From positions 1 through 43,722 of the forward strand of contig NZ_JAEUOI010000015.1 of the NCBI RefSeq assembly GCF_016790145.1: a stretch of 43,722 bases of DNA, read 5' to 3'. Position 1 is the first letter of the stretch; every line of letters begins with the position of its first letter. Origin of the DNA: Propionivibrio sp. GTDB taxonomy: Bacteria; Pseudomonadota; Gammaproteobacteria; Burkholderiales; Rhodocyclaceae. The translations under genes and the position numbers were made by a program. The notes under the pieces were generated by a model. It saw only the letters and a program-made list of their open reading frames with translations. It was not told where the DNA came from and made no database searches. Below are positions 1-9,325 of the stretch, piece by piece.

Positions 1-664
1 GCTAATTTGTCAGGAAAGAGCCAGCTCAGTGTCAAACCAGATCCTGTTATGCCTCGTTTCGAAATAAGTTGTTCCTCATTCACTGCTTGCGGTGGAGCCC
101 CGTACGTTTGGCGATTCACCGGGGCTGGATAAATTAAAGTCGGGTAGATAGGTTGATGCCCCGGATTGTGGAAGTTTACATTTCGAGTCGAGATGGTGTG
201 CTTCCGCTGGAAGGCATCGTCTCACGCGGCCAGCACGTGCGCGACCAACTCCTCTTTACGAATGTGGCTCTTGCTTACATGCTCAATCTCAATCCCGGCT
301 TCGGCGCATACTTCATGCGCCCGATCACGAATCCGGTACGCAACACTTCGGCAAACTTCGGGGAGTCAAAAATTCAAATACTATGCTGGTAAATTAAGTT
401 CGTCATGCCCTGCGCGTAACACACACCCGGCAACGTACCCACAATGATCACTCGATCAAGACAAGACAGAACTCCATGCAGGTTCGATGGGTACCTTTCC
501 ACCAGCCCATTGCCCGTCATGATCGTCTCCACCACCACTCGTCATCCTCCCGTCGTAACCCCTGTTTGGTCCCGACTCGTCCAGCTTAGGGGTAAAAGTC
601 ACCATGGTACACCGATGTCATCGTTCCGTATTATTATTGACCCTTCACAAGAGGAAATATTGTC
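1..664. other. gene-poor left end
   Basis: Nothing here can be called a gene with confidence. Several short open frames exist on both strands but none has a good ribosome-binding site, a recognisable domain or a coherent composition. The only stretch with protein-like character is a short minus-strand frame at 222-365, listed separately. The last 20 bases carry the ribosome-binding site of the gene starting at 665. The region could be the remnant of an older insertion, because the next recognisable locus downstream (1640-2389) is also decayed. Confidence 0.5.
222..365 (-). pseudogene. possible 3' remnant of an unidentified gene
   Basis: Read on the minus strand, this 48-codon frame ends with a peptide containing RAHEVCAEAGIEIEHVSKSH followed by IRKEELVAHVLAA and a TGA. 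The mix of charged and small residues, with regular acidic/basic helical spacing, looks like real protein rather than a shadow frame. From memory it resembles a motif in a widespread uncharacterised bacterial protein (an EIE...RKED...RGDHPG pattern), but I cannot verify this. There is no start codon with a ribosome-binding site, and an in-frame stop lies just upstream. If real, it is a broken fragment. Confidence 0.25.
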
Positions 665-1504
665 ATGCGCATGAGTATCGCTCATCTGAAGCTGTCATCA
701 TCAGTTGCCATCGGAGTGATCAGCATTCTTAGCCTGGGCGTTCCTGTTCGCGCCGAACCGGTCAGTGGTCTGATCGTTGAGCAGTCTCCCGGCGAGTCGC
801 TCACCCCGAGTAAATTGACGGAAGCAGGCGCAAGCCCGACAAGTGATTCCGGCGATGTCGCGGACGAGAAGAATAAAGCAACAGGTGCCAAACCCGCACA
901 AGAACCGTTAGCCAGGGATCGTCAATCGATCCAGCCATCCGCTGGGCGAAACGAAAGACTGTTGAACCAATCAGGTAGCCAGATCATCGAGTCATCAGGT
1001 TCACTAGCGGCGGATGCCCGTGCAAACGAGGACGGGTTGTTAAGCAGAGAGTTCAAGGAAGCCGTTCGCCCGCTATACGAAGACCTGGCGGGCTCGGCCG
1101 TTGTGGAAACTTTGCGCGGCCTGAAGTCAGATCTTGGACTGAATAGCAGTCCGTCGTTAAACGGGACGACTTCATCGGACTATTCGCAAAATGGAAGCAA
1201 TAGCGCCCCACAAGATTCTGAGCCATGGCAAGGGCCCGGTAACAGATACGGACATCACAATCGAGCGCAACCCGCCGCCCAAACCGAAAAGGAAAAGCTG
1301 GTAGCCGCAGTCATGCTAGACGAGTTAATCGAGGCGGTAAAACCTTGGCTATACGGTCTGGCAGGCCTTTATATTTTTGGCTACATGGTCAAGTTGGGGC
1401 TGGACTACTTTAGCTGGAAAACCACTCGCTCTCGCAAGCGTGCAGCAAGGGGCAAACGACGCCACCGACGCCCGCAACGCCCGACCGATAATCGCGGTGC
1501 CTGA
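665..1504 (+). CDS. secreted/membrane-anchored protein of unknown function
   Basis: This 279-residue protein is not one I recognise. Residues 1-30 form a typical Sec signal peptide: a short basic start, a hydrophobic core (VAIGVISILSLGV) and a cleavage site near VRA-EPV. Residues about 31-215 are low in hydrophobics, rich in Ser, Gly, Asn, Gln and Asp, and probably disordered. A single membrane segment (about 225-245, LYGLAGLYIFGYMVKLGLDYF) follows, then a strongly basic 28-residue tail rich in Arg and Lys. The positive-inside rule puts the tail in the cytoplasm and the long linker in the periplasm. The start at 665 is chosen because AGAGGAA lies 10-16 bases upstream; a second Met two codons later is possible. 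It is the only gene on the plus strand in this area and has no informative neighbours. Confidence 0.7.
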   Translation: MRMSIAHLKLSSSVAIGVISILSLGVPVRAEPVSGLIVEQSPGESLTPSKLTEAGASPTSDSGDVADEKNKATGAKPAQEPLARDRQSIQPSAGRNERLLNQSGSQIIESSGSLAADARANEDGLLSREFKEAVRPLYEDLAGSAVVETLRGLKSDLGLNSSPSLNGTTSSDYSQNGSNSAPQDSEPWQGPGNRYGHHNRAQPAAQTEKEKLVAAVMLDELIEAVKPWLYGLAGLYIFGYMVKLGLDYFSWKTTRSRKRAARGKRRHRRPQRPTDNRGA

Positions 1505-1639
1505 TCTCTGGGGCTGATCCAAGCGTACATATCAGACCCTTGGTGCTAAGTGTTCAGAAAATTTGCATGGTTTGATTGTATTTTTGTTCCAACTATTTTG
1601 CCTCGCCTTTCTTGTGAACCCTGCTACTTCCCAACACTA

Positions 1640-2389
1640 TTTTGAGCCCATCGCGCGCAAGAGCCAATTGACGGCCAGCGGGCTGGATATTGCGCTACGC
1701 CGAATTGGCGTTTTTCCTGATGCGGGGCCCGTTGGCGGCACTTTGCCAATCGCCTGCTGCTGGCGGCCGGAACTCTCCTGCTGCCGACCGGGGCGGTGTT
1801 TTTCTTTGCCTTCAACTGGAACGGCCTGCAACGCTCCGTGATAATGGCTCTGGTGGTGTTTCCACTAGCAGCCTGGCTGCACCAGACGGCCAACCATGGC
1901 AAAAGAGAGCGAACCATGCTTGAGCCCTTGCTCAATGTATTGCGAACTGAAGGCCATTTGCGCGGTGAGGTTTCGCCACCCAAGTCGAGCAAGGCGGGTA
2001 AGTCGTGCTGGATTATCCCCTTGCAAGTCATCTGTGGCTGGCTGACCGCCCTTTTCATTCAGCTCTTTTTCGGCATGGGAGCCGCGCCCTTGATAAAAGG
2101 TGCGGAGGACTGGATTTGTCGTCGGGCTGATGATGACCTCGCTGAGTGCTCTGTTGCTGGGGTTGCGCGTAGAGTCCCGGCTCTCCGGGAACGTCGGGTC
2201 TATGGTGTTGCTTCAGTTTCTGCTGGGCGGCGCATGTCAGGCCGGGCATGGTGCACTGATTGTCGGCGCCAGCCAACTCAGCAAGGGTGCGGGAAGTATC
2301 ACCCCCGTTTTTTCATAGCTTCACTGGCTATCGGTTTGCAGTGTATCTTCGGCAGTTACACGCCAGCCCCTACCAACCGGAGCGCATGA
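1640..2389 (+). pseudogene. decayed DUF2157/DUF4401-type membrane protein
   Basis: Three reading frames must be joined to follow one protein. The first (to about 1730) gives SGLDIALRRIGVFPDAG, like the helical N-terminus of DUF2157 proteins. The second, from about 1733, gives WRHFANRLLLAAGTLLLPTG and then a membrane helix ending in FAFNWNGLQRS, also DUF2157-like. From about 1915 the same frame changes character to LLNVLRTEGHL followed by VICGWLTALFIQLFFGMG, which resembles the start of DUF4401 proteins. A third frame (about 2100-2318) continues with two more hydrophobic helices. The frameshift near 1728-1733 is explained by two extra C residues in a GGGGCCCG run. The family assignments come from memory of the families and are tentative; the multiple frame breaks are seen directly. 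No intact start can be assigned. Confidence 0.5.
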
Positions 2390-2939
2390 CTTTCTCGGCC
2401 CAGAACAGGGCCGTGATGGTTTTGCCGTCCGTGATTTCGCCCTTGCGAAACGCCAGCAGAGCGTCATCCAGGCTCAGATTGAGCACATCAAGAAACTCGC
2501 CGTGATCAAGCTGCTGGCCTGATTCGTGTTGCAGGCCGCGGGCAAGAAAGATCTCGATTCGCTCGTTGGAATACCCGATGCAAGGATGCATCACCCCCAG
2601 ATAGCGCCAATCGCTGGCGCTGTGCCCGGTCTCCTCAAGCAGTTCCCGGGTTGCGGTATTCAGAATGTCTTCGCCCGGCTCGATTTTCCCGGCCGGCAAC
2701 TCAAGAAAGGCTCGGCCTAGCGGATAGCGAAACTGTCTTTCGAAGATCAATTCACCGTTATCGAGCAGTGGAATGATGAGCACCGCTCCCGGGTGCATGA
2801 CGTACTCCCGCGCACTTTCGTTCCCGTCAGGCAACTGAATGCGGTCATGGCGCACATCGAGCAGTTTTCCGCGATAGACCTGGGTGCTCTCGAGCTGAAT
2901 TTCGTGCAGATGTCGATGCTCGTCTTTTTGGCTTTTCAT
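2370..2939 (-). CDS. Nudix hydrolase, ADP-ribose pyrophosphatase type
   Basis: This 189-residue enzyme carries a full Nudix box at residues 84-106: G84, E90, then R98-E99-L-L-E102-E103-T-G105, which binds the catalytic Mg2+. The preceding REYVMHPGAV and the RQFRYP segment are typical of the NudF/ADP-ribose pyrophosphatase subfamily, which splits ADP-ribose into AMP and ribose 5-phosphate. The exact substrate cannot be read from sequence. It lies directly downstream of nuoN in the same direction but is separated by an intrinsic terminator at 2955-2978, so it may depend on read-through or its own promoter. Its 3' end overlaps the end of the decayed locus on the other strand. The start Met gives the expected family length. 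Confidence 0.88.
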   Translation of the reverse strand: MKSQKDEHRHLHEIQLESTQVYRGKLLDVRHDRIQLPDGNESAREYVMHPGAVLIIPLLDNGELIFERQFRYPLGRAFLELPAGKIEPGEDILNTATRELLEETGHSASDWRYLGVMHPCIGYSNERIEIFLARGLQHESGQQLDHGEFLDVLNLSLDDALLAFRKGEITDGKTITALFWAEKVMRSGW

Positions 2940-2954
2940 TCGAAACCCTTAATG

Positions 2955-2978
2955 AAAACGCCCCGGCGAGCGGGGCGT
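2955..2978 (-). terminator. intrinsic terminator after nuoN
   Basis: The 8-bp stem ACGCCCCG (2958-2965) pairs perfectly with CGGGGCGT (2971-2978) around a 5-base loop. On the minus strand it is followed by TTTT. It lies between nuoN and the Nudix gene and probably ends most nuo transcripts. Confidence 0.75.
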
Positions 2979-2999
2979 CAATGGCATCAAGCGTGCAGA

Positions 3000-4583
3000 T
3001 TACAGCGAACGCAACAGGGAAAACGCACAGAGAGACATCAGCGTCTGCGGGAAGATACCGAGCAGCGCCACGGCCAGGCCGTTGGCCGACATCAGGATTC
3101 TTGCGTTCATCGGTGCAGCGATGGGTGCCTTGTTGGCCGGCGGATCGAAATACATGACCTTGACCACGCGCAGGTAGTAATAGGCACCGACCAGCGAGAA
3201 GAATACGGCGGCGATGGCCAGCCACAGATAGCCGGCGGCAACGACCGCCTGCAGCACCGAAAACTTCGCAAAGAAGCCGACGAAGAAGGGCACGCCGGCC
3301 ATTGAGAACATCATCATCATCATGACGGCGGCAAACCACGGGCTGCGCTTGTTCAGCCCGGCAAAATCGCTAATCTCGTCGGACTCGAAGCCGGATCGGG
3401 AAAGCAGCAGAATCATGCCGAAGGTCCCGGCGCTGGTCAGCACATAGGTAATGACGTAAAACATCGACGAGCTGTAGGCATTGAGGGCATAGCGTGCATC
3501 GCCACCCACGACGCCGGTCACCATACCTAGCAACATGAAGCCCATGTGCGATATGGCCGAATAGGCGAGCATGCGCTTGAGATTTGTTTGCGCGATGGCG
3601 GCAAAATTGCCGACAGCCATCGACAGCACGGCGAGGATCAGCAACATCGCCTGCCAGTCCTGCGAAACAACGATCAGCCCATTGACCAGCACCCGAATGA
3701 CAATGGCGAAAGCCGCGAGCTTGGGCGCGCTGGCGATGAACAGCGTAACCGGTGTCGGCGCTCCGTGATAAACATCGGGAATCCACATGTGAAAGGGAAC
3801 GACACCGAGCTTGAAGGCAATGCCGGAAACCAGGAAAACGACGCCAAAACCAAGAATTGTCTTGTTCGCCTGCCCGTTGAACAGGCGCTCGGCAATCGCC
3901 GAGATTTCTAGCGAGCCGGTGGCACCATAGATCATCGACATGCCGTAGAGCAACAAACCGGAAGCCAGCGCGCCGAGAACAAAATATTTCATCGCCGCCT
4001 CGGTCGCCGAAATCGAATCACGATTCAGCGCCACCAGGGCGTAAAGCGACAATGACAGCAACTCGATACCGATATAGACCGTCACCAGATTATTCGCTGA
4101 AATCATCACCATCATGCCCAGTGTCGCGAACAGGGTCAGCGTGTAATACTCGCTCTTGGCCATCTGTGCTCGATCAAGCAGGTAAGCGCGCGAGTAGAAC
4201 AACACCAGCATCACGGTAAGATAAAGCATGAGCTTGAGCAGATCGCCCATCAGGTCGTCGACATACATCTTGCTGAAGGTATAGGTGATCTCGTCACCGA
4301 CAGGTATACCCAGGGCCTCAACGAAACGGGGCGTCAGATCGGTAGCCGCTTCGGGGCCAAGGACAACGGCGATCAACAAGGACAAAAGTCGCGCGCTGGT
4401 AAAAACCGTAACCAGCGCCGCACCCATCAAAGTCAATTGGGTGAGGACGAAACTCAGCGTGTTTTTCTTGTCCCTGACAAACAGATCGACGATCAGGATC
4501 AGACAGGCCATGGACAGCAGGAAAATCTCGGCACTGACGGGATAGAGATCGGGCGGAACAAATTGCATTTCGGCAAGCGTCAT
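3000..4583 (-). CDS. nuoN: NADH-quinone oxidoreductase subunit N
   Basis: This 527-residue polytopic membrane protein is one of the three antiporter-like proton-pumping subunits of respiratory complex I (with NuoL and NuoM). It contains about 14 hydrophobic helices, the conserved discontinuous-helix Lys region ([20 protein letters not shown], near residue 270) and the later motif [20 protein letters not shown]. It starts with ATG 12 bp after the nuoM stop and is the last gene of the nuo operon. The N-terminal region, with [20 protein letters not shown], is normal for the family. No defects were seen. Confidence 0.97.
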   Translation of the reverse strand: MTLAEMQFVPPDLYPVSAEIFLLSMACLILIVDLFVRDKKNTLSFVLTQLTLMGAALVTVFTSARLLSLLIAVVLGPEAATDLTPRFVEALGIPVGDEITYTFSKMYVDDLMGDLLKLMLYLTVMLVLFYSRAYLLDRAQMAKSEYYTLTLFATLGMMVMISANNLVTVYIGIELLSLSLYALVALNRDSISATEAAMKYFVLGALASGLLLYGMSMIYGATGSLEISAIAERLFNGQANKTILGFGVVFLVSGIAFKLGVVPFHMWIPDVYHGAPTPVTLFIASAPKLAAFAIVIRVLVNGLIVVSQDWQAMLLILAVLSMAVGNFAAIAQTNLKRMLAYSAISHMGFMLLGMVTGVVGGDARYALNAYSSSMFYVITYVLTSAGTFGMILLLSRSGFESDEISDFAGLNKRSPWFAAVMMMMMFSMAGVPFFVGFFAKFSVLQAVVAAGYLWLAIAAVFFSLVGAYYYLRVVKVMYFDPPANKAPIAAPMNARILMSANGLAVALLGIFPQTLMSLCAFSLLRSL

Positions 4584-4595
4584 GGCGGATACCAG

Positions 4596-6095
4596 TTATA
4601 GGATCTTGCTTACGGCGATGTGACGCAGCAGCTCATTGACCGAGCTGTGCATGACTTCGGTGAAAGGCTGCGGGTAGAGTCCCATGCCCAGTGCGCCTGT
4701 GGCGAGCAGAGTCAGAACCAGAAATTCGCGCGCACTGATATCGGTGAGTTCGGCGACATGATGATTGGCCACCGCACCGAAGACCACGCGCTTGTACATC
4801 CACAGCGTGTAGGCCGCACCGACGATCATTGTCGAGGCGGCAGCGAATGCCACCCAGAAATTAAACTTGACCGCTGCCAGAATGACCATGAACTCGCCGA
4901 CAAAGCCGGAAGTCGCCGGCAGACCGGCGTTGGCCATGGCGAACAGCATGAAAAAGGCAGCGAACTTGGGCATGGTATTGACGACGCCGCCATAATCGAC
5001 AATCTGGCGCGAATGCACACGGTCGTACATGACCCCGATGCAATAGAACATGGCGCCGGCTATGAAGCCGTGCGAGATCATCTGCACCAGCGCCCCTTCA
5101 AGGCCGAGCGCGCTGAACATGAAGAAACCGAGTGTCACAAAACCCATGTGGGCAATCGACGAATAGGCCACCAGCTTTTTCATGTCTTCCTGAACCAGTG
5201 CCACCAGACCGATATAGACGATGGCGATCAGCGACAGGCCGACGATCAGGCCGGAAAGTTCGTGCGACGCATCCGGCGCGATCGGCAAGGAGAAACGCAG
5301 GAAGCCATAGGCACCGAGTTTCAGGGCAATCGCGGCCAGCACGATCGAACCGCCAGTCGGTGCTTCAACGTGGGCATCCGGCAGCCAGGTATGCACCGGC
5401 CACATCGGCACCTTGACGGCAAAGGCAACCAGGAAGGCGAGGAAGATCCACATCTGGGGAACCATGGCGAGCGGCAGTTGATGCCAGTCAAGAATCGAGA
5501 AGCTGCCCCCCGACTGAACAAAAAGATAGATCAGCGAAATCAGGAAGAGCAGCGAACCCATCAGCGTAAAGAGGAAAAACTTGAACGCGGCATAGACGCG
5601 GTTCGGCCCACCCCAGACCCCGATGATCAGATAGAGCGGGATCAGCGACGCTTCAAAGAAGATATAGAACAGCATGCCGTCGAGTGCCGCGAAAATCCCG
5701 TTCAACAGCCCCGACATGATCAGGAAAGCGGCGTTGTACTGGGCCACCTTGTTGTCGATGACTTTCCATCCGGCGAGCACAACAATGACTGTGATGAAGC
5801 TGTTGAGCATCACAAAAAACATCGAGATGCCGTCTACGCCCAGATGGTAGTTGATGTTGAAGCGCGGAATCCACGGCGAAAGTTCGACGAACTGCATCGC
5901 CGGTGTCGCCATGTCGAAACCGGTGTAGAGCGGAAGGGTAACCAGCAACCCGAAAATGGCTCCAAGCAGGGCAAGCATTCGAGCCAGCGGAGAATTGCGA
6001 TCCGATCCGGTTGCCAGAACGACAAAGCCGGCAATAATCGGAACCCAGATGGCGAGTGAGAGCAGCGGCAGACCTGACATATCGTTCCCAGTCAT
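4596..6095 (-). CDS. nuoM: NADH-quinone oxidoreductase subunit M
   Basis: This 499-residue antiporter-like membrane subunit of complex I acts in proton translocation across the inner membrane. The family signature in the discontinuous helix is clear (AVKVPMWPVHTWLPDAHVEA, near residue 225), followed by APTGGSIVLAAIALKLGAYG and LVAYSSIAHMGFVTLG. The conserved Glu in helix 5 (FYIFFEASLIPLYLIIGVWG) is present. It starts 10 bp after the nuoL stop, and nuoN follows after 12 bp. Length and motifs are complete. Confidence 0.97.
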   Translation of the reverse strand: MTGNDMSGLPLLSLAIWVPIIAGFVVLATGSDRNSPLARMLALLGAIFGLLVTLPLYTGFDMATPAMQFVELSPWIPRFNINYHLGVDGISMFFVMLNSFITVIVVLAGWKVIDNKVAQYNAAFLIMSGLLNGIFAALDGMLFYIFFEASLIPLYLIIGVWGGPNRVYAAFKFFLFTLMGSLLFLISLIYLFVQSGGSFSILDWHQLPLAMVPQMWIFLAFLVAFAVKVPMWPVHTWLPDAHVEAPTGGSIVLAAIALKLGAYGFLRFSLPIAPDASHELSGLIVGLSLIAIVYIGLVALVQEDMKKLVAYSSIAHMGFVTLGFFMFSALGLEGALVQMISHGFIAGAMFYCIGVMYDRVHSRQIVDYGGVVNTMPKFAAFFMLFAMANAGLPATSGFVGEFMVILAAVKFNFWVAFAAASTMIVGAAYTLWMYKRVVFGAVANHHVAELTDISAREFLVLTLLATGALGMGLYPQPFTEVMHSSVNELLRHIAVSKIL

Positions 6096-6105
6096 TTAGT
6101 ACAGT

Positions 6106-8184
6106 TCAGGCGCGCAACAGCCAGAAGGAGAGTAGCGCACAGACACCAAAGATCATCGTGAAGGCGTAGTGGTAAATATGTCCGGACTGGAAGAAGCGCG
6201 CCATCATCGAGACCCAGCCGATCAGACGTACCGATCCGCCGACGATCAGTCCGTCGATCACGGCGACATCGCCGCCTTTCCAGAGCCCCTTGCCCAGCAG
6301 GCGTGCGCCGCCGGCGAAAAAAACCTCGTTGAACTTGTCGAAGTAGTATTTGTTGTCAAGCAGGGTGTAGATCGGCCCGCAAGCCGACTTGATCGCCGCC
6401 GGGATTTCCGGGCGCTTCAGATAGAAGAACCACGACAGGACAACGCCCGCCAGGGCCAGCCAGAACACCGGCGAACTGACGGCGTGGATCGCCATGGCCA
6501 GAGCGCCGTGGAATTCATGGGCCATTTCTTCCATTACCGGATGCGCTTCGGCGTTGATGAAAATGGCATTCTTGAAGAAATTGCCGTAGAGCATCGGCTC
6601 GATGGTGAGGTAGCCGATCACCACTGAGGGGATGGCCAGCAGGACCAGTGGCAGGGTTACCACCCACGGTGTTTCGTGCGGTTTCTGGCCGGGCGCCAGG
6701 CCGTGATGCTCTTCGTGCACATCGGCAACAGCGTGGTGATCGTCGCCATGTGCGGCAGGATCATCGTGCCTGGCAGGGGCCTGATGCGCCGCCTCATGAA
6801 CCTTGCCGAAACGTTCCTCGCCATGGAAGACCAGGAAATACATGCGGAACGAATAGAAAGCGGTGACGAAGACGCCGGCCATCACTGCGAAATAGGCAAA
6901 TCCCGAACCGCTGATGTGCGACAGGGCGACAGCTTCAATGATCGAGTCCTTCGAGTAGAAACCGGCAAAGAAGGGCGTTCCGATCAGCGCCAGCGAGCCG
7001 ATCAGCGAGGTCAGCCAGGTAATCGGCATGTATTTGCGCAGGCCGCCCATGTTGCGGATGTCCTGGTCATGGTGCATGCCGATGATCACCGAACCGGCCC
7101 CAAGGAACAGCAGCGCCTTGAAGAAGGCATGCGTCATCAGGTGGAAGATCGCCACCGAATAGGCCGAGACGCCCAGCGCAACCGTCATGTAGCCGAGCTG
7201 CGACAGCGTCGAGTAAGCCACCACACGCTTGATGTCGTTCTGGATGATGCCAAGGAAACCCATGAACAGCGCGGTGATCGAGCCGATGATGATGACGAAG
7301 GACAGTGCCGTATCGGACAGCTCGAACAGCGGCGACATGCGCGCCACCATGAATATGCCGGCCGTGACCATGGTCGCCGCGTGGATCAGCGCGGAGATCG
7401 GCGTCGGGCCTTCCATCGAATCCGGAAGCCAGACATGCAGCGGGACCTGCGCCGACTTGCCCATCGCACCGATGAACAGCAGGATGCAGGTGGCACTCAT
7501 CAGCGACACCGTACCCCAGTCGCGATCTGAGATCAGCGTGATCGTGGCATCGGCCAGTGCGGGGGCCTTATCGAACACGGTCTGGTAATCGAGCGTACCA
7601 AAATGCGCCAGAACCAGACCGATACCGAGAATGAAGCCGAAGTCACCGACCCGGTTGACCAGGAAGGCCTTCATGTTGGCAAAGATCGCCGTCGGTCGGG
7701 TGTACCAGAAGCCGATCAGCAGGTAGGAGACCAGACCCACCGCTTCCCAGCCAAAAAACAGTTGCATGAAGTTGTTGCTCATCACCAGCATCAGCATCGA
7801 GAAGGTGAACAGCGCAATGTAGCTGAAGAAGCGGTTGTAGCCCGGATCGTCGTGCATGTAGCCGATGGTATAGATATGCACCATCAGCGAGACAAAGGTA
7901 ACGACCAGCATCATCGTTACCGTCAGTTGATCGATCAGAAAGCCGACTTCGAAAGCATAGTCGCCTGAAGTCAGCCACTGGTAGACCGGGCCGTTGTAGG
8001 TGTTACCGGCTTGCACATCCCGGAAAATGATGAGCGAGGCAATAAAAGCGATCGCCACGCCTGAAATGGCGGCGGTGTGCGCCAGCCAGCGCGGGATCAC
8101 GCGGCAGAAAAGACCGGCAATGGCCGCCCCGGCAAGGGGTGCCAGGGGAACCAGCAGATAGAGTTTTTGCATTTCCATGGTCAA
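6106..8184 (-). CDS. nuoL: NADH-quinone oxidoreductase subunit L
   Basis: This 692-residue protein is the distal proton-pumping subunit of complex I with the long lateral helix. Diagnostic segments are [20 protein letters not shown], the discontinuous-helix motif [20 protein letters not shown] and [20 protein letters not shown]. The C-terminal amphipathic arm and final membrane helix ([12 protein letters not shown]) are present. An unusual stretch at about residues 455-500 is hydrophilic and has ten His in about 45 residues (runs such as GDDHHAV and EEHHGL) in a loop between membrane helices. Its ATG overlaps the nuoK stop by 4 bp (TGA/ATG), suggesting translational coupling. Confidence 0.97.
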   Translation of the reverse strand: MTMEMQKLYLLVPLAPLAGAAIAGLFCRVIPRWLAHTAAISGVAIAFIASLIIFRDVQAGNTYNGPVYQWLTSGDYAFEVGFLIDQLTVTMMLVVTFVSLMVHIYTIGYMHDDPGYNRFFSYIALFTFSMLMLVMSNNFMQLFFGWEAVGLVSYLLIGFWYTRPTAIFANMKAFLVNRVGDFGFILGIGLVLAHFGTLDYQTVFDKAPALADATITLISDRDWGTVSLMSATCILLFIGAMGKSAQVPLHVWLPDSMEGPTPISALIHAATMVTAGIFMVARMSPLFELSDTALSFVIIIGSITALFMGFLGIIQNDIKRVVAYSTLSQLGYMTVALGVSAYSVAIFHLMTHAFFKALLFLGAGSVIIGMHHDQDIRNMGGLRKYMPITWLTSLIGSLALIGTPFFAGFYSKDSIIEAVALSHISGSGFAYFAVMAGVFVTAFYSFRMYFLVFHGEERFGKVHEAAHQAPARHDDPAAHGDDHHAVADVHEEHHGLAPGQKPHETPWVVTLPLVLLAIPSVVIGYLTIEPMLYGNFFKNAIFINAEAHPVMEEMAHEFHGALAMAIHAVSSPVFWLALAGVVLSWFFYLKRPEIPAAIKSACGPIYTLLDNKYYFDKFNEVFFAGGARLLGKGLWKGGDVAVIDGLIVGGSVRLIGWVSMMARFFQSGHIYHYAFTMIFGVCALLSFWLLRA

Positions 8185-8486
8185 CCCTTCAGGCTGTCCA
8201 GATCATCCACGTGGATGGTCTTCAGGTTGCGGAAGAGTACAACGAGAATCGCCAGACCAATCGCCGATTCAGCCGCAGCAACGGTCAGAATGAAGAAGAC
8301 GAATACCTGTCCGGCAAGATCCTGCAGGTAATGCGAAAAGGCGATGAAGTTCATGTTTACCGCCAGCAGCATCAACTCGATCGACATCAGGATGATGATC
8401 AGATTCTTCCGGTTAAGGAATATACCGACGATGCTGATCGCAAAAAGAATCGCGCCTAATATCAAAAAATGGGACAGTGTTAGCAA
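8181..8486 (-). CDS. nuoK: NADH-quinone oxidoreductase subunit K
   Basis: This small three-helix membrane subunit of complex I carries the conserved buried Glu residues needed for proton transfer ([16 protein letters not shown], and [18 protein letters not shown]). The frame is open further upstream, but I place the start at a TTG at 8486. A strong GGGAGG lies 5-10 bases before it, and the resulting protein (M-L-T-L-S-H-F...) is 101 residues, the usual NuoK length. An upstream ATG would add 15 residues that do not resemble the family. The gene overlaps nuoL by 4 bp and follows nuoJ after a gap of about 100 bp. Confidence 0.93.
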   Translation of the reverse strand: MLTLSHFLILGAILFAISIVGIFLNRKNLIIILMSIELMLLAVNMNFIAFSHYLQDLAGQVFVFFILTVAAAESAIGLAILVVLFRNLKTIHVDDLDSLKG

Positions 8487-8587
8487 GGTGCCTCCCTGGT
8501 TCCTTCTGCAAAGGGCAGCGTCTTGCGCCACCCCATCGAATTCTTGTATCTCGAAAGCTCAAAACTGCGTATCAGTAAAACAGCGTT

Positions 8588-9190
8588 TCATTCCCGCTTC
8601 TCGGAAGGCATTTGCAGCACGCGAACGCGATCCTTGGACTTGACGAAAACCTGCTGCGCCGGACTGACCGATTTACTCAATCGCTTGCCGCGCAGGGTCA
8701 GTGCTACCGCAGCGACCATGGCGACGAGGAGAATGACCGAGGCCAGCACAAACGGATAAACGTACTGGGTGAACAACAGGCGGGCAACGGCCTGGACATT
8801 GCTGTAACCGGCAGCCGTCTGCGCAACGTCATGATCGAACAGATCGGAAGAGGTGGCCCAGATCACGAGGCTCATTTCAGCCACCATCAGTAGCGCGACG
8901 ATAGCCCCCAGTGGCAGGTAGCTCCAGAAGCCTTCGCGCAGACGGTCGAGGTTGATATCGAGCATCATCACAACAAACAGGAAGAGAACCATCACCGCAC
9001 CGACATAGACGAGTACCAGTGCAATGGCGAGAAACTCGGCCTGCAGGAGAATCCACACGCCGCTTGCGCTGAAAAACGCCAGGACGAGATGCAGCGCGGC
9101 GTGCACCGGATTGCGCAAGGTCACGACACGCAGACTGGCATAAACCAGAACCGTGGAAAGAAAATAAAAAACGAAGGTCTTGAATTCCAT
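8588..9190 (-). CDS. nuoJ: NADH-quinone oxidoreductase subunit J
   Basis: This 200-residue membrane subunit of complex I has five predicted helices. The conserved pi-bulge helix segment ALVLVYVGAVMVLFLFVVMM is intact, as is the N-terminal AALHLVLAFFSASGVWILL. The C-terminal tail after the last helix is basic and polar. It lies between nuoI (135 bp upstream, interrupted by a REP-like hairpin) and nuoK (about 100 bp downstream). These are the two largest gaps in an otherwise tightly packed operon. Confidence 0.95.
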   Translation of the reverse strand: MEFKTFVFYFLSTVLVYASLRVVTLRNPVHAALHLVLAFFSASGVWILLQAEFLAIALVLVYVGAVMVLFLFVVMMLDINLDRLREGFWSYLPLGAIVALLMVAEMSLVIWATSSDLFDHDVAQTAAGYSNVQAVARLLFTQYVYPFVLASVILLVAMVAAVALTLRGKRLSKSVSPAQQVFVKSKDRVRVLQMPSEKRE

Positions 9191-9231
9191 CGTAGCGGTG
9201 CCTATCGTGAGAATCGTGTGAGCGACTCTCG

Positions 9232-9275
9232 AATCTCCCCTCGCCCTGGGGGAGAGGGGTCGGGGGTGAGGGAAA
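9232..9275. repeat. REP-like GC-rich hairpin inside the nuo operon
   Basis: In the nuoI-nuoJ gap, TCTCCCC (9234-9240) pairs with GGGGAGA (9249-9255), followed by GGGGTCGGGGGTGAGGG. The same kind of sequence (CCCTCATCCCCGGCCC next to a TCTCCCGC hairpin) recurs at 38834-38895, so it looks like a dispersed repeat family rather than an operon-specific element. Confidence 0.65.
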
Positions 9276-9325
9276 CGGGAATGCGTACGGCGTTCATACT
9301 GTGAGATGCTCCAGATCCATTCCCG

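Noticed and set aside
444-674. Short plus-strand frame ahead of the gene at 665
   Set aside because: No ribosome-binding site or domain, and it overlaps the next gene's start.
4620-6059. 479-codon plus-strand open frame opposite nuoM
   Set aside because: It mirrors the nuoM gene, has no ribosome-binding site and an Arg/His/Gln-rich composition typical of antisense frames in GC-rich genes.
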